This document shows, piece by piece, positions 15,702-23,980 of a stretch of DNA of 35,425 bases. The notes beneath the pieces are model-generated. The model worked only from the letters and a program-made list of their open reading frames with translations. It made no database searches and was not told the origin of the DNA. Both the position numbers and the translations under genes were made by a program. The stretch is from Synergistaceae bacterium (GTDB taxonomy: Bacteria; Synergistota; Synergistia; Synergistales; Aminobacteriaceae), in the NCBI GenBank assembly GCA_018436725.1, contig JAHDKT010000087.1, positions 1 through 35,425 on the forward strand, written 5' to 3'. Within the stretch, counting starts at the first letter, position 1; the number at the start of each line of letters is the position of its first letter.

Positions 15702-16018
15702 GCAACAAGGCGAATTGACGATCAATTTCGGCATATTGGATATACTTTTCGAGCACGTTTTCCATAGAGTGTGTTCTGCTGCTAGAACAGAGAGGGAAAC
15801 TTCTTCTACATTGAATGAGAACTGTTCGTTTCTCCAATACTGAGGAACGTGCTGCTCGAAGGAATTTCCGTCCGCTGTCGAACGGATGCTCCTTCTGCGC
15901 AGGACATTTTCGGCAGTCGACGATGATGCTGCCCGCCCGGCAACGCGGAAAGGAGGCGAGGGACAACACACAGGGCAAAGCATGAAAACAGCGAAAAAAC
16001 TCTGAAGGAGGTGTTTTA
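15702..16018 (+). promoter_or_regulatory. Long structured 5' leader of the TRAP operon
   Basis: About 320 nt separate the predicted start from the dctP-like ATG. It contains a long-range pairing (TTCGAGCACGTT 15748-15759 with AACGTGCTGCTCGAA 15846-15860, one 3-nt bulge), a local GTTCT/AGAAC hairpin inside it, and a second hairpin 15858-15896 (GAAGGA/TCCTTC outer, CGTCCG/CGGATG inner). It matches no RNA family I can name. A 58-codon frame inside (from about 15814) has no ribosome-binding site. Best treated as an untranslated regulatory region. Confidence 0.4.
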
Positions 16019-17077
16019 ATGAAACACGGAAAACTGGTTGCATTGAGCGTAGCGGTAGCGGTTATCCTGGGCATTTTTATTATCGGCGTCCCTTCGAACG
16101 CGGTAGCGGCGGAGTTCAACTGGAAGTTCCAGAGCCATCACACGCCGGGAGCGCTTTCGACGACATACGTCATCCCGCCGTTCATCGAGAGGATCCACGA
16201 GAAGTCGGGCGGCAGGCTGAACATTACCCTGCACTACGCGGGAGAGCTGGTGGACTACCTTGAGGTGTTCCCCTCCCTGCAGGCGAACATGATCCAGATC
16301 TCCAACACCAGCACGCTTTTCTGGAGAGGCTCGCTGAACGTCGGCTGGCTTCAGGCGGGAAATCTGCCTCCCTTCGTCTGCCGGAGCCTCGAGGACTTCG
16401 AGGAGCTGTACTATAAGCGGGGCATCGACAGGCTCATCGGCGAGGGGCTTGCCGAGAGAGACATCCACTTTCTTGGAAGCCACAGCGTGGGGAACACCTA
16501 CTTTTGGAGCAAGAAACCCATAAACAACCTGAACGATCTCAAGGGATTCAAGGTTCGTTTCTTCGGCGCGATGAACGACACCATGGAGCACTTCGGCGCG
16601 TCGCCGGTCATGCTTCCTCATCCCGAGACCTACATGGCCATCGCGATGGGCACTCTCGACGGCAGCGGCACCGCCTGGTGGCTCTATCGCGACCTGAAGC
16701 TCTACGAAGTGTGCCCCTACTTCATCGGGCCAGCATGGCAGGTGCCTCAGGGTATGGAGCTGTGGGTGTCCAAGAAGGCGTGGGACGCCCTGCCCGACGA
16801 CCTGAAGAAGGTCGTCGAGGAAGCGACCGTGGAATTCAACAAGACGTTCGCCAAGGTGTGCGACGACCAGGAAAAGGAGATGTTCGCGAAGTCCTTCAAG
16901 GAGTGGGGAACCACCTACATCGAGTGGGGCAAGGAAGACATCGACAGACTTACGAAGGAATTCTCGCTCCCCTACCTTGACAAGATCGAGAAGGAAATCG
17001 GTTCGAAGGATCCGAGAGTTGCCGAAGGTATTCAGATCATCAAGCAGTTCATGAAAGATCGCGGGTATATAGAATAA
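16019..17077 (+). CDS. TRAP transporter solute-binding protein (DctP family)
   Basis: A 352-residue periplasmic protein with a signal peptide (KLVALSVAVAVILGIFIIGV, cleavage near AVA-A at 30-31). The DctP fold is shown by PGALSTTYVIPPFIERIHEKSGGRLNI near the start, and by LKGFKVRFFG with R180, the arginine that normally binds the substrate carboxylate, followed by GASPVMLPHPETYMAIAMGTLDG. The ATG at 16019 has a perfect AAGGAGGT 7 nt upstream. It captures an organic acid in the periplasm for the membrane subunits encoded next. Tryptophans in the ligand region (FWRGSLNVGW; GTAWWLYRD) may suggest a bulky or aromatic acid, but this is only a guess. Confidence 0.93.
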   Translation: MKHGKLVALSVAVAVILGIFIIGVPSNAVAAEFNWKFQSHHTPGALSTTYVIPPFIERIHEKSGGRLNITLHYAGELVDYLEVFPSLQANMIQISNTSTLFWRGSLNVGWLQAGNLPPFVCRSLEDFEELYYKRGIDRLIGEGLAERDIHFLGSHSVGNTYFWSKKPINNLNDLKGFKVRFFGAMNDTMEHFGASPVMLPHPETYMAIAMGTLDGSGTAWWLYRDLKLYEVCPYFIGPAWQVPQGMELWVSKKAWDALPDDLKKVVEEATVEFNKTFAKVCDDQEKEMFAKSFKEWGTTYIEWGKEDIDRLTKEFSLPYLDKIEKEIGSKDPRVAEGIQIIKQFMKDRGYIE

Positions 17078-17107
17078 AGGGGCGCGTCCGCCCGACACAT
17101 CGACGAA

Positions 17108-17152
17108 GCGCCCCCCTTCTCCCTCCGGAGAAGGGGGTGCGCTTTCCATTTT
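17108..17152 (+). terminator. Attenuating hairpin between binding protein and membrane subunits
   Basis: Arms 17108-17122 and 17127-17142 form about 15 bp with one bulged T and a CTCC loop, followed by a broken T-rich stretch (17143-17152). Such a partial terminator would let the binding protein be made in excess over the permease. Confidence 0.65.
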
Positions 17153-17176
17153 CTAAGAATCGACGAGGTGAGGCGA

Positions 17177-17716
17177 TTGGGCTTTTTGATCAAGTTTATC
17201 AATTTTACCGACACGCTGAACGACTGGGTGGGGAAGTTTTTCGGCTTTCTCGTGTATCCGACAATGCTCGTGCTCGTGTACGAGGTGGTTATGCGATACG
17301 GATTCAATCGCCCCACTATTTGGGCGCACGAAACTTCATGCATGCTGTACGGGGCGCATTTCGTCCTTGGAGGAGCGTACGCGCTCCGCTGGGGAGCGTT
17401 CGTCAACGTGGAGGCCTTCTACGTGCTCTTCTCCCCGAGGGCGCGCGCAGTCATCGACCTCTTCACGTGGACGCTCTTCTACGCGTTCGTCGGCACTCTG
17501 CTCTGGTTCAGCCTCCCGTGGGCGTGGGAGAGCCTGCGGATGATGGAGTACTCGAACAGCACGTGGGGTCCGTACGTTTGGCAGCTCAAGCTGACCATAC
17601 CCGCCGCGGCGTTTCTCGTGCTGCTTCAGGGGATGACCAAAACCATCAAGGATCTCCACCTGGCGCTGACCGGCCGAGAACTTGTTCCCGCCGCCGAAGC
17701 TTCGGCCGAGAACTGA
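17177..17716 (+). CDS. TRAP transporter small membrane subunit (DctQ family)
   Basis: About 179 residues with four hydrophobic helices (FFGFLVYPTMLVLVYEVVM; ETSCMLYGAHFVLGGAYAL; IDLFTWTLFYAFVGTLLWFS; IPAAAFLVLLQGM), the layout of DctQ. MRYGFNRPTIWAHE is the usual loop of the family. The GTG at 17168 lies inside the Shine-Dalgarno-like GAGGTGAGG, so the TTG at 17177, in frame and 6 nt after GAGGTG, is the better start. It docks the binding protein and associates with the large subunit. The next gene starts 9 nt after its stop. Confidence 0.87.
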   Translation: MGFLIKFINFTDTLNDWVGKFFGFLVYPTMLVLVYEVVMRYGFNRPTIWAHETSCMLYGAHFVLGGAYALRWGAFVNVEAFYVLFSPRARAVIDLFTWTLFYAFVGTLLWFSLPWAWESLRMMEYSNSTWGPYVWQLKLTIPAAAFLVLLQGMTKTIKDLHLALTGRELVPAAEASAEN

Positions 17717-17725
17717 GGTGCTATT

Positions 17726-19039
17726 ATGGACATAGGATATATTTCCGTTCTTCTTTTCGGCAGCATGTTTCTCTTCCTGCTGCTCGGGCTTCCCGTGGCG
17801 TTCGTCCTCGGAGGGCTTGCCACCGTGTTCACCACGATTTTCTGGGGCCCGGAATCCCTTTTTATCATCGTCGCAAGAACCTACTCAATGATGTCGACCA
17901 CAACGCTGGTGGCCTGCCCTCTCTTCGTCCTGATGGCGACCGTGCTGGAGCGTTCGGGGGTTTCAGAGGACCTGTACGATATGATGTACCGCTGGATGGG
18001 CTCTCTCAAAGGAGGACTGGCGGTCGGTACGGTGATAGCGTGCACGTTGATAGCGGCCATGTCGGGCATCGCCTCCACCGGCGTTGTCATGATGGGCATG
18101 ATGGCGCTTCCCGCGATGCTCAAACGCGGGTACGACAAGAGACTGGCCACAGGCTGCATCCTCGCGGGCGGCGTCCTCGGACCGCTCATCCCCCCGAGCA
18201 TCGCGCTGGTGCTCTACGGCACGATCGCCCAGGTCTCCATCGGCGCGCTTTTCGCCGGGGGCATGAGCGCGGGCTTGCTCTGCTCCGTTCTGATCATCGG
18301 CTACATCCTGATCAAATGCCATTTCAACCCGGAAATGGGGCCGCCCATTCCCGAAGAGGAACGCGCCGATTGGGGGGCGAAGATGAAGTCCCTCAAAGGA
18401 ATCTTCCTCCCCATGCTGCTGGTCTTCTCTGTTTTGGGGTCGATCTACAGCGGCATCGCCACGCCTACCGAGGCCGCCGCGGTAGGCGCTCTGGGCGCCA
18501 TCGTGTGCAGCGCGCTCCACGGGCGGCTGAACTGGCAACTCCTCAGAGACGCGTCGTACGCTACGATCAAGGTCCAGGGATTCATGATGTGGATTCTGTT
18601 CGCCGCTCAGGCATTCGCGGCGGTCTACATGGGTATGGGCGCCTCGCGGATGGTCGTCGGACTCGTCAAGGAGTATCAGGTCGGATGGTGGACGATGCTG
18701 ATAGGCATCCAGGTCGTCTGGTTCCTGCTCGGTTTCGTGATCGACGCGTGGAGCATCCTCATGATCACCTCGCCCATCATTCTCCCTCTTCTGCCCATAT
18801 ACGGATTCAATCCTCTGTGGCTGGGAGTTCTCTACGCGGTGAACACACAGACAGGATACCTTACTCCCCCCTTCGGCACCATGCTCTTCATGATGAAAGG
18901 CATCGCACCAAAGGGAATCACCATGGGGGACATCTACCGTTCCGTCATCCCCTTTGTGATCACGCAGCTGGTGTGTCTGGCGTTGTGCATCATCTTCCCG
19001 CCGCTTATCACCTGGCTTCCCAGCATACTCTTCAATTAG
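17726..19039 (+). CDS. TRAP transporter large permease subunit (DctM family)
   Basis: A 437-residue protein with about 12 hydrophobic segments, the sodium-driven translocation subunit. Family features include ACPLFVLMATVLERSGVSEDLYD, AAMSGIASTGVVMMG, GGVLGPLIPPSIALVLYG and ATPTEAAAVGALGA, plus the matching second half ending NTQTGYLTPPFGTMLFMMKG. GAGGTGC lies just before the ATG. Together with the two preceding genes this is a complete TRAP system, closed by a strong terminator. The substrate is unknown. Confidence 0.95.
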   Translation: MDIGYISVLLFGSMFLFLLLGLPVAFVLGGLATVFTTIFWGPESLFIIVARTYSMMSTTTLVACPLFVLMATVLERSGVSEDLYDMMYRWMGSLKGGLAVGTVIACTLIAAMSGIASTGVVMMGMMALPAMLKRGYDKRLATGCILAGGVLGPLIPPSIALVLYGTIAQVSIGALFAGGMSAGLLCSVLIIGYILIKCHFNPEMGPPIPEEERADWGAKMKSLKGIFLPMLLVFSVLGSIYSGIATPTEAAAVGALGAIVCSALHGRLNWQLLRDASYATIKVQGFMMWILFAAQAFAAVYMGMGASRMVVGLVKEYQVGWWTMLIGIQVVWFLLGFVIDAWSILMITSPIILPLLPIYGFNPLWLGVLYAVNTQTGYLTPPFGTMLFMMKGIAPKGITMGDIYRSVIPFVITQLVCLALCIIFPPLITWLPSILFN

Positions 19040-19073
19040 GAGCGCGGGGAACAAAAGGGGAAAAAGAACGAAT

Positions 19074-19108
19074 AAAAAAGAGGAGGCCTTCCGGCCTCCT
19101 CTTTTTTT
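19074..19108. terminator. Bidirectional intrinsic terminator
   Basis: Perfect 15-bp inverted repeat with a TTCC loop: the left arm begins with six A and the right arm ends in seven T (19102-19108). It can terminate both the TRAP operon (+) and the pyroglutamate operon (-). Confidence 0.93.
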
Positions 19109-19134
19109 CTTACGGAAAACTTCCTCTCCGATTT

Positions 19135-19932
19135 CTAGAAGACAGCGTAGTCGGCGTCCTTCGGGTCGGCGACGAACATGTGCCCCGGAGAGTGGGTGAT
19201 GCAGAACGGGGGCTTCACCGCCATGATGGCCGCCTGCGGGGTGCATCCGCACGCCCAGAAGACGGGAACTTCTCCCGGATAGATATCCACAGCGTCGCCA
19301 AGGTCGGGCTTGTTGACGTCGGCAATGCCGATCTGCGACGGATCCCCGATATGGATGGGGGATCCGTGCACGGCCGGGAAACGGCCTGTGCAGAGGACAG
19401 CCTTGGGGACCATCGCCGCGGGGATCGGCCGCATGCTCACCACCACGGGGCCGTTGAGCGCGCCCGCGGGGGTGCAGGGGATGTTGGTGACGTACATAGG
19501 AACGTTCCTGTTCTGCTCGATGTGGCGCACCGGAATGCCCGCCTCGAGCAGCGCGCCCTCGAAGGAGAAGGAGCACCCCAGCAGGAAGCCGACGAGGTCG
19601 TCGCGCCAGTACTTCTTTACATCGGTGGGTTCGTCGACGCAGACGCCGTCCTTCCAGACGCGGTAGCGCGGAATGTCCGTCGAGATGTCCGCTCCCGGCG
19701 CCACGATCTTCGGCTCGGGATCGCCCGGCTCGGTGACGTCGAGGATCGGGCAGGGTTTCGGATTCCTCTGGGCGAAGACGAGGAAGTCGTAGGCGAGGTC
19801 GCGCGGCAGCACCACAAGATTTCCCTGCACGTGCCCCTTGCACATCCCCGGAGTAGGAAGCGTCCACTTCCCCTCCCGGATCAGTTGGCGGACCTCGCGC
19901 GGCGAGCTGTTCGCATAATCGGACGCTTTCAT
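19135..19932 (-). CDS. DUF1445/YcsI-type putative hydro-lyase
   Basis: A 265-residue cytoplasmic protein of the YcsI/DUF1445 family; the relative in mammals is the D-glutamate cyclase domain, which gives a plausible link to 5-oxoproline. Recognisable blocks are SPREVRQLIREGKWTLPTPGMCKGHVQGNLVVLP, FLLGCSFSFEGALLEAGIPVRHIE, NVPMYVTNIPC and the closing GCTPQAAIMAVKPPFCITHSPGHMFVAD. It is the last gene of the operon, its ATG overlapping the pxpA stop by 4 nt. In B. subtilis ycsI lies with ycsF, ycsG, kipI and kipA, the same set as here. The reaction of this enzyme in bacteria is not shown by the sequence. Confidence 0.9.
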   Translation of the reverse strand: MKASDYANSSPREVRQLIREGKWTLPTPGMCKGHVQGNLVVLPRDLAYDFLVFAQRNPKPCPILDVTEPGDPEPKIVAPGADISTDIPRYRVWKDGVCVDEPTDVKKYWRDDLVGFLLGCSFSFEGALLEAGIPVRHIEQNRNVPMYVTNIPCTPAGALNGPVVVSMRPIPAAMVPKAVLCTGRFPAVHGSPIHIGDPSQIGIADVNKPDLGDAVDIYPGEVPVFWACGCTPQAAIMAVKPPFCITHSPGHMFVADPKDADYAVF

Positions 19933-20702
19933 CCCTCAAGCACCTCCCGAATCGTGCTGATGAGGACGCCGTTGTCCTGCAGCGTCTTTCTGATATGACG
20001 GGCGAGTTCGACCGCGGAGGGGTTGTCCCCGTGGAGACAGACCGAATGCGCCTTCAACTTGATGTCGTTGCCTTCCGCGGAACGGACGACGCCCTCTTTA
20101 ACAAGGCGGACCATCCGCATGGCGGCCTCGTCCGGGTCATGGATGAAGGCGCCCGGCTTGTTGCGCGGCACGAGACTGCCGTCGTCCATGTACCCTCTGT
20201 CGGCGAACGCCTCGGAGGCGTAGAGCACGCCCTCTTCGGCGGCGGCCTGCTCGAAGAGCGAGTTGGCCAGCCCGAGAAGGATGAGCTTGCCGCCCGCGTC
20301 GCGAGTGGCGCGCGCGATGGCCTTCGCCATGGCAAGGTCCTTCGCGGCTTGGTTGTAGAGCGCGCCGTGCGCCTTCACATGTTCGAGGCGCACGCCCTGC
20401 GCGGTGCAGACGGCCTGGATCGCGCCGATCTGATAGAGCGTGAACGCGTACACTTCATCGGGGGTGCACCCCATCGTCCTCCGCCCGAACCCCTGAAGGT
20501 CGGGGTGTCCGGGGTGCGCCCCCACGGCGACGGAGGACTCTTTGGCCGCCTGCACCGTGCGTATCATGACTTCGGGATCGCCCGCGTGGAATCCGCACGC
20601 CACGTTCGCCGAGCTGACATGCTCCATCACTTCGCGGTCCATTCCCATGCGCCACGGCCCGAAGCTTTCGCCGAGGTCGCTGTTCAAATCGATTCTGAAC
20701 AT
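19929..20702 (-). CDS. pxpA: 5-oxoprolinase subunit PxpA (LamB/YcsF family)
   Basis: A 257-residue protein starting MFRIDLNSDLGESFGPW, the signature opening of the LamB/YcsF family, followed by SANVACGFHAGDP, VGAHPGHPDLQGFGRR, VKAHGALYNQA and EAFADRGYMDDGSLVPR. PxpA with PxpBC hydrolyses 5-oxoproline (pyroglutamate) to glutamate using ATP. The second ATG (20702) is favoured: it lies 6 nt after GGAGGT, the first (20705) only 3 nt. Start and stop overlap both neighbours, so translation of the operon is coupled. Confidence 0.95.
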   Translation of the reverse strand: MFRIDLNSDLGESFGPWRMGMDREVMEHVSSANVACGFHAGDPEVMIRTVQAAKESSVAVGAHPGHPDLQGFGRRTMGCTPDEVYAFTLYQIGAIQAVCTAQGVRLEHVKAHGALYNQAAKDLAMAKAIARATRDAGGKLILLGLANSLFEQAAAEEGVLYASEAFADRGYMDDGSLVPRNKPGAFIHDPDEAAMRMVRLVKEGVVRSAEGNDIKLKAHSVCLHGDNPSAVELARHIRKTLQDNGVLISTIREVLEG

Positions 20703-21796
20703 CATTCCACCTCCCCGATCTCCTCCCAGGAGATCACGTGTTTCTTTCCGTCGACGCGCAAAATCGCCTCGCCGCACGACGGCGAGGCGTGCTCCGAGAG
20801 GACGGGCGCGGAAACTGCGCGCGTTCCGGAACGCCACGCCGCGCGGAACTCGCGGAGCGTTTCCCGCGCCTTCGCCTCTCCGCAGACAAGCTCGACGGCG
20901 TCCTTCAGCGGTATCTTCACAAAGCGCACCGTCGCTCCCGGAAGACGCTGCGAGAGCGACGCCACGTCGACCGAGCAGACGACGCCGATCTTCGTGTATC
21001 CGCCGGTGGTCTGCCTGTCGGCCAGCATGACGATTGGCTGTCCGTGGCCGGGGACCTGTACCGCTCCCAAGGGGATGGCGTCGGAGATAATGTCGGCGGC
21101 TCCGGTATGCTCTATCGGCTCGCCGTCCATCCGGTACCCCATCCGGTCGGCGCTGTTGGAGACGACGTACTCCGCGCCGTAGAAAGAGGCAAGCCCCTTT
21201 TCGGTGAACAGGTCGTCCTGCGGTCCGGGAATGACGCGCAGCGGGGCTGCGGGGTCGCGGACCGGGCGAAGCGCCTCGGGACAGACCAGGCCTTCACATC
21301 GTTTCCAGAGAGGAGCCGGTTCGCCGCAGCGCAGCGTGTCGCCCTTTTTGAGGGCGCGCCCCTCCAGACCGCCCACCTTGGCCCGTGTATAGGTGGAACG
21401 GCTCTCCATGACCCGAGGGACGTCGATTCCTCCGGAGACGCAGAGGTAGGCCCTGCACCCTGAACGCGGCGCCGTAAAGGACAGAACGTCCCCCGTCTTG
21501 ACGGAGACGACGGTCCAGTTCGGAACGTCCCCGCCGTTGACTTTGAAACCGAGATCCGCGCCGGTGACCGCGACGACGCCTTCCCCCTCGGTAACGGAGA
21601 GAGTCGGGCCCATCAGGGTGACTTCGAGCGCGGCGGCGTTTTCGTCGTTGCCGACGAGTATGTTGCCCAAGGCGAACGCCTGCATGTCCATGGCGCCCGC
21701 GACGGGCATCCCCTTCCCCTGATACCCCCACCGTCCGGAATCCTGGACCGTGGTGAGCATACCGGGAACGCGGACGGAAAAAACCGGGACGGTCAT
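20702..21796 (-). CDS. pxpC: 5-oxoprolinase subunit PxpC (KipA/biotin-dependent carboxyltransferase-like)
   Basis: A 364-residue protein beginning MTVPVFSVRVPGMLTTVQDSGR, the KipA/PxpC opening, with GYQGKGMPVAGAMDMQAFALGN, GCRAYLCVSGGIDVP, RVIPGPQDDLF, SNSADRMGYRMDG and VMLADRQTTGGYTKI. It forms the catalytic complex with PxpB and acts on phosphorylated oxoproline. The start at 21796 has GAGGAGG 7 nt upstream and overlaps the pxpB stop by 4 nt. The frame remains open further upstream through pxpB, but that part is antisense-like filler without similarity. Confidence 0.94.
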   Translation of the reverse strand: MTVPVFSVRVPGMLTTVQDSGRWGYQGKGMPVAGAMDMQAFALGNILVGNDENAAALEVTLMGPTLSVTEGEGVVAVTGADLGFKVNGGDVPNWTVVSVKTGDVLSFTAPRSGCRAYLCVSGGIDVPRVMESRSTYTRAKVGGLEGRALKKGDTLRCGEPAPLWKRCEGLVCPEALRPVRDPAAPLRVIPGPQDDLFTEKGLASFYGAEYVVSNSADRMGYRMDGEPIEHTGAADIISDAIPLGAVQVPGHGQPIVMLADRQTTGGYTKIGVVCSVDVASLSQRLPGATVRFVKIPLKDAVELVCGEAKARETLREFRAAWRSGTRAVSAPVLSEHASPSCGEAILRVDGKKHVISWEEIGEVE

Positions 21797-22539
21797 GGCT
21801 TCGCCTCCTCTTCGAGTATTTCGGGGCGATAGATTCCCTTGGCGGTCGCCGCCTCGATTTCGTCGAACTCGGCTTTGCCGATCGCCCGGAAGCGCACCCA
21901 CATCCCCGCTTCGAGGAAGATCGCGGGGTCGCGGTCGGGGTCGAACATTTTCATGGGGGTGCGTCCGATAAGACGCCACCCTCCCGGACTGGCTATCGAA
22001 TAAATCCCCGTCTGCTTGCCGCCGATCGCCACCGAACCCGCGGGGATGATCTCGCGGGGGTTCTTCAGACGGGGCGTTTCGAGCGACGGGTCCATGCCGC
22101 CGAGGTACGAGTACCCCGGAGTGAAGCCGAGCATGTAGCAGTAGCAGTCGTGCGCGGTGTGGCGCGTCACGACTTCCTCCGGCGTCAGGCCGGTGTGCTC
22201 CGCGACGTCGGCCATATCGGGGCCGAACTCTCCTCCGTAGAGGGAGGGGACGACGATGATACGCCGCCGTCCGCCTTCCTTTCCGGCATCCGGGCAGGAC
22301 GCCATCTTCCCGAGCTTCGAGTAGAGCGCGTCGACATCCGTCGTCGCCGGGTTGAAATAGACCGCCAGCGAACGGTACGTGGGGACGGTATCCAGGAATC
22401 CCGGAAAGTCCGCCTTCCGTACAGCGGCGGCGAGCGAGGCGACGCGGGAGTTTATTTCCATGTCGATGGCGTCGCCGAATTCGACGACCACGCATCCGTC
22501 GCCCGCCGTCAGCAGCCTGGGATATTTCTTCTCATTCAC
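21793..22539 (-). CDS. pxpB: 5-oxoprolinase subunit PxpB (KipI family)
   Basis: A 248-residue KipI-type protein: AGDGCVVVEFGDAIDMEINSRV at the start, TVPTYRSLAVYFNP, then RRIIVVPSLYGGEFGPDMADVAEHTGLTPEEVV, YCYMLGFTPGYSYLGGMD and SIASPGGWRLIGRTP. The start is a GTG (22539) 10 nt after AGGAGG. The ATG nearby is in another frame. In Bacillus the homologue KipI also inhibits a sporulation kinase; in this non-sporulating-type setting the oxoprolinase role is the likely one. It lies 37 nt after the NRAMP-like gene and overlaps pxpC. Confidence 0.94.
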   Translation of the reverse strand: MNEKKYPRLLTAGDGCVVVEFGDAIDMEINSRVASLAAAVRKADFPGFLDTVPTYRSLAVYFNPATTDVDALYSKLGKMASCPDAGKEGGRRRIIVVPSLYGGEFGPDMADVAEHTGLTPEEVVTRHTAHDCYCYMLGFTPGYSYLGGMDPSLETPRLKNPREIIPAGSVAIGGKQTGIYSIASPGGWRLIGRTPMKMFDPDRDPAIFLEAGMWVRFRAIGKAEFDEIEAATAKGIYRPEILEEEAKP

Positions 22540-22576
22540 GCGGACACCACCTCCTTCGGCAATCTGCTTCTCCGTC

Positions 22577-23812
22577 CTACTGGAACAGCTTCATGATGCC
22601 GGCGAAGGAGTTGAAGCCCATCCACGCGGTGAACACCACGATGACCCAGCCGAGCGCCGTCATCCACACGGGGTGCATGTAGTCCTTCACGATGTTCTTG
22701 TTGTGCGCGGCCAAAAGGACGCAGCCAAGCGAGAGCGGAAGGATGAGACCGTTGAGAGAACCGGCGACGATGAGGAGCGCGACGGGACGGCCGACGGTCG
22801 TCAGGATGGAAGTGGAAGCGATGATGAACGCGATGATCCAGTAGCGGTAGTAGTTGTCGACGAACTTGAAAAGCGTCCGGAGGAAGGAGACCGACGTATA
22901 GGACGCGCCGACCACCGATGTAATGGCCGCAGCCCAGAGGACGACTCCCGCGATGCGGAATCCCAGGGGGCCTGCGCCGATCTGGAAGGCGGAGGCGACG
23001 GGGTTGGTCATGTCGATGGGGGTTCCGGTGAGCACCACGCCGAGGAAGGCGAGGAAGAGCAGATAGCGCATGACGCCGGTAATGGCGATGCCGTTGATGG
23101 AGCCCTTGCTGATCTGGCCGATGTTCTCCTTGCCGACAATGCCGGCGTCGATGATCCGGTGCGCGCCGGAGAAGGAGATATAACCGCCGACCGTTCCGCC
23201 GACAAGGGTGAGGACTACGAGCCACTTATACTCCTTGAGAAGCTGCATGCTGCCGAACGGGCGGACCATTTCCTGAACGGTTTCCATAACGGGAGGCTTC
23301 GTGACGAAGACGACATAGAACACCAGGGCGAGCATGAGGAAGCCGAGGATCTGGGTGAACTTGTCCATAGCCTTGCCGAGGTCCTTCCAGAGGAAGATGG
23401 CGATCGCGATGCCCGCGCTGATGATCGCTCCGACCATCTGCTCGGTGCCGAAGAGCACCTGAAAGCCGAGGGCGGCTCCGCCTACGTTCCCCACGTTGAA
23501 GGCCAAACCGCCGAGAGCGACGGCGAAGGCGAGGAAGTACCCGAGGCCGGGGAGCACCTTGTTGGCGACGTCCTGTCCTCTCAAACCGGAAACGGCAAGG
23601 ACGCGCCAGATGTTGAGCTGCACCACGATGTCGATGAGAATGGAAAGAAGAATTGCAAAGGAGAAGACCGCTTTGAGTTCATTGGTGAAGGAGACCGTCT
23701 GGGTCAAGAACCCCGGGCCGATGGCCGAAGTGGCCATGAGGAATGCGGCGCCGAGGAGCACGCTGAGTGTTTCGCTCTTGCTTCGTACCTGACTTTTTTC
23801 CAGTTCTGACAC
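22577..23812 (-). CDS. NRAMP-fold membrane transporter lacking metal-binding residues
   Basis: A 411-residue protein with about 11 membrane segments, related to YcsG and the NRAMP family. In metal-transporting NRAMPs TM1 holds DPGN and TM6 holds a Met-Pro-His motif. Here the TM1 stretch reads SAIGPGFLTQT and the TM6 stretch GGTVGGYISFSGAHRIID, with neither metal site. It is the first gene of the pyroglutamate operon. The start is GTG 23812, 8 nt after GGGAGGT. A metal substrate is unlikely; import of 5-oxoproline or a related organic molecule would fit the neighbours. Automatic annotation would call it a divalent metal transporter. Confidence 0.82.
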   Translation of the reverse strand: MSELEKSQVRSKSETLSVLLGAAFLMATSAIGPGFLTQTVSFTNELKAVFSFAILLSILIDIVVQLNIWRVLAVSGLRGQDVANKVLPGLGYFLAFAVALGGLAFNVGNVGGAALGFQVLFGTEQMVGAIISAGIAIAIFLWKDLGKAMDKFTQILGFLMLALVFYVVFVTKPPVMETVQEMVRPFGSMQLLKEYKWLVVLTLVGGTVGGYISFSGAHRIIDAGIVGKENIGQISKGSINGIAITGVMRYLLFLAFLGVVLTGTPIDMTNPVASAFQIGAGPLGFRIAGVVLWAAAITSVVGASYTSVSFLRTLFKFVDNYYRYWIIAFIIASTSILTTVGRPVALLIVAGSLNGLILPLSLGCVLLAAHNKNIVKDYMHPVWMTALGWVIVVFTAWMGFNSFAGIMKLFQ

Positions 23813-23863
23813 GATAATACCTCCCGAGTTATAAAGATATGAATATTTTGTTGCACCGCAAGC

Positions 23864-23894
23864 ATTATACCCGATTCTCCCCGTACTGTTACAA
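23864..23894 (-). promoter_or_regulatory. Promoter of the NRAMP-pxp operon
   Basis: The minus strand has TATAAT (23869-23864) with TTGTAA (23894-23889) 19 nt upstream, a slightly long spacer. The -35 region carries ACAGTAC, also present in the palindrome at the divergent tauE start. Confidence 0.5.
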
Positions 23895-23937
23895 GGGGGT
23901 GAGGAAGGACGAATTTTTGGATACAAAAGACATGCGG

Positions 23938-23963
23938 TATAATGCGGACGGTGTACAGTACAC
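23938..23963 (+). promoter_or_regulatory. Promoter and palindromic operator of the TauE/SafE gene
   Basis: TATAAT at 23938-23943 (preceded by GCGG), followed at the expected start of transcription by GTGTACAGTACAC (23951-23963), a perfect 13-nt palindrome. A repressor of GntR type could bind a site of this kind; no regulator gene is in the window. Confidence 0.55.
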
Positions 23964-23980
23964 GAAAGGTGGTATCTCGG

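Noticed and set aside
15814..15990. 58-codon frame with a CSFC motif in the TRAP leader
   Set aside because: No Shine-Dalgarno, and it spans the hairpins of the leader.
17137..19998. A long plus-strand frame across dctQ, dctM and the DUF1445 gene
   Set aside because: It overlaps genes on both strands and a strong two-way terminator; no protein family features.
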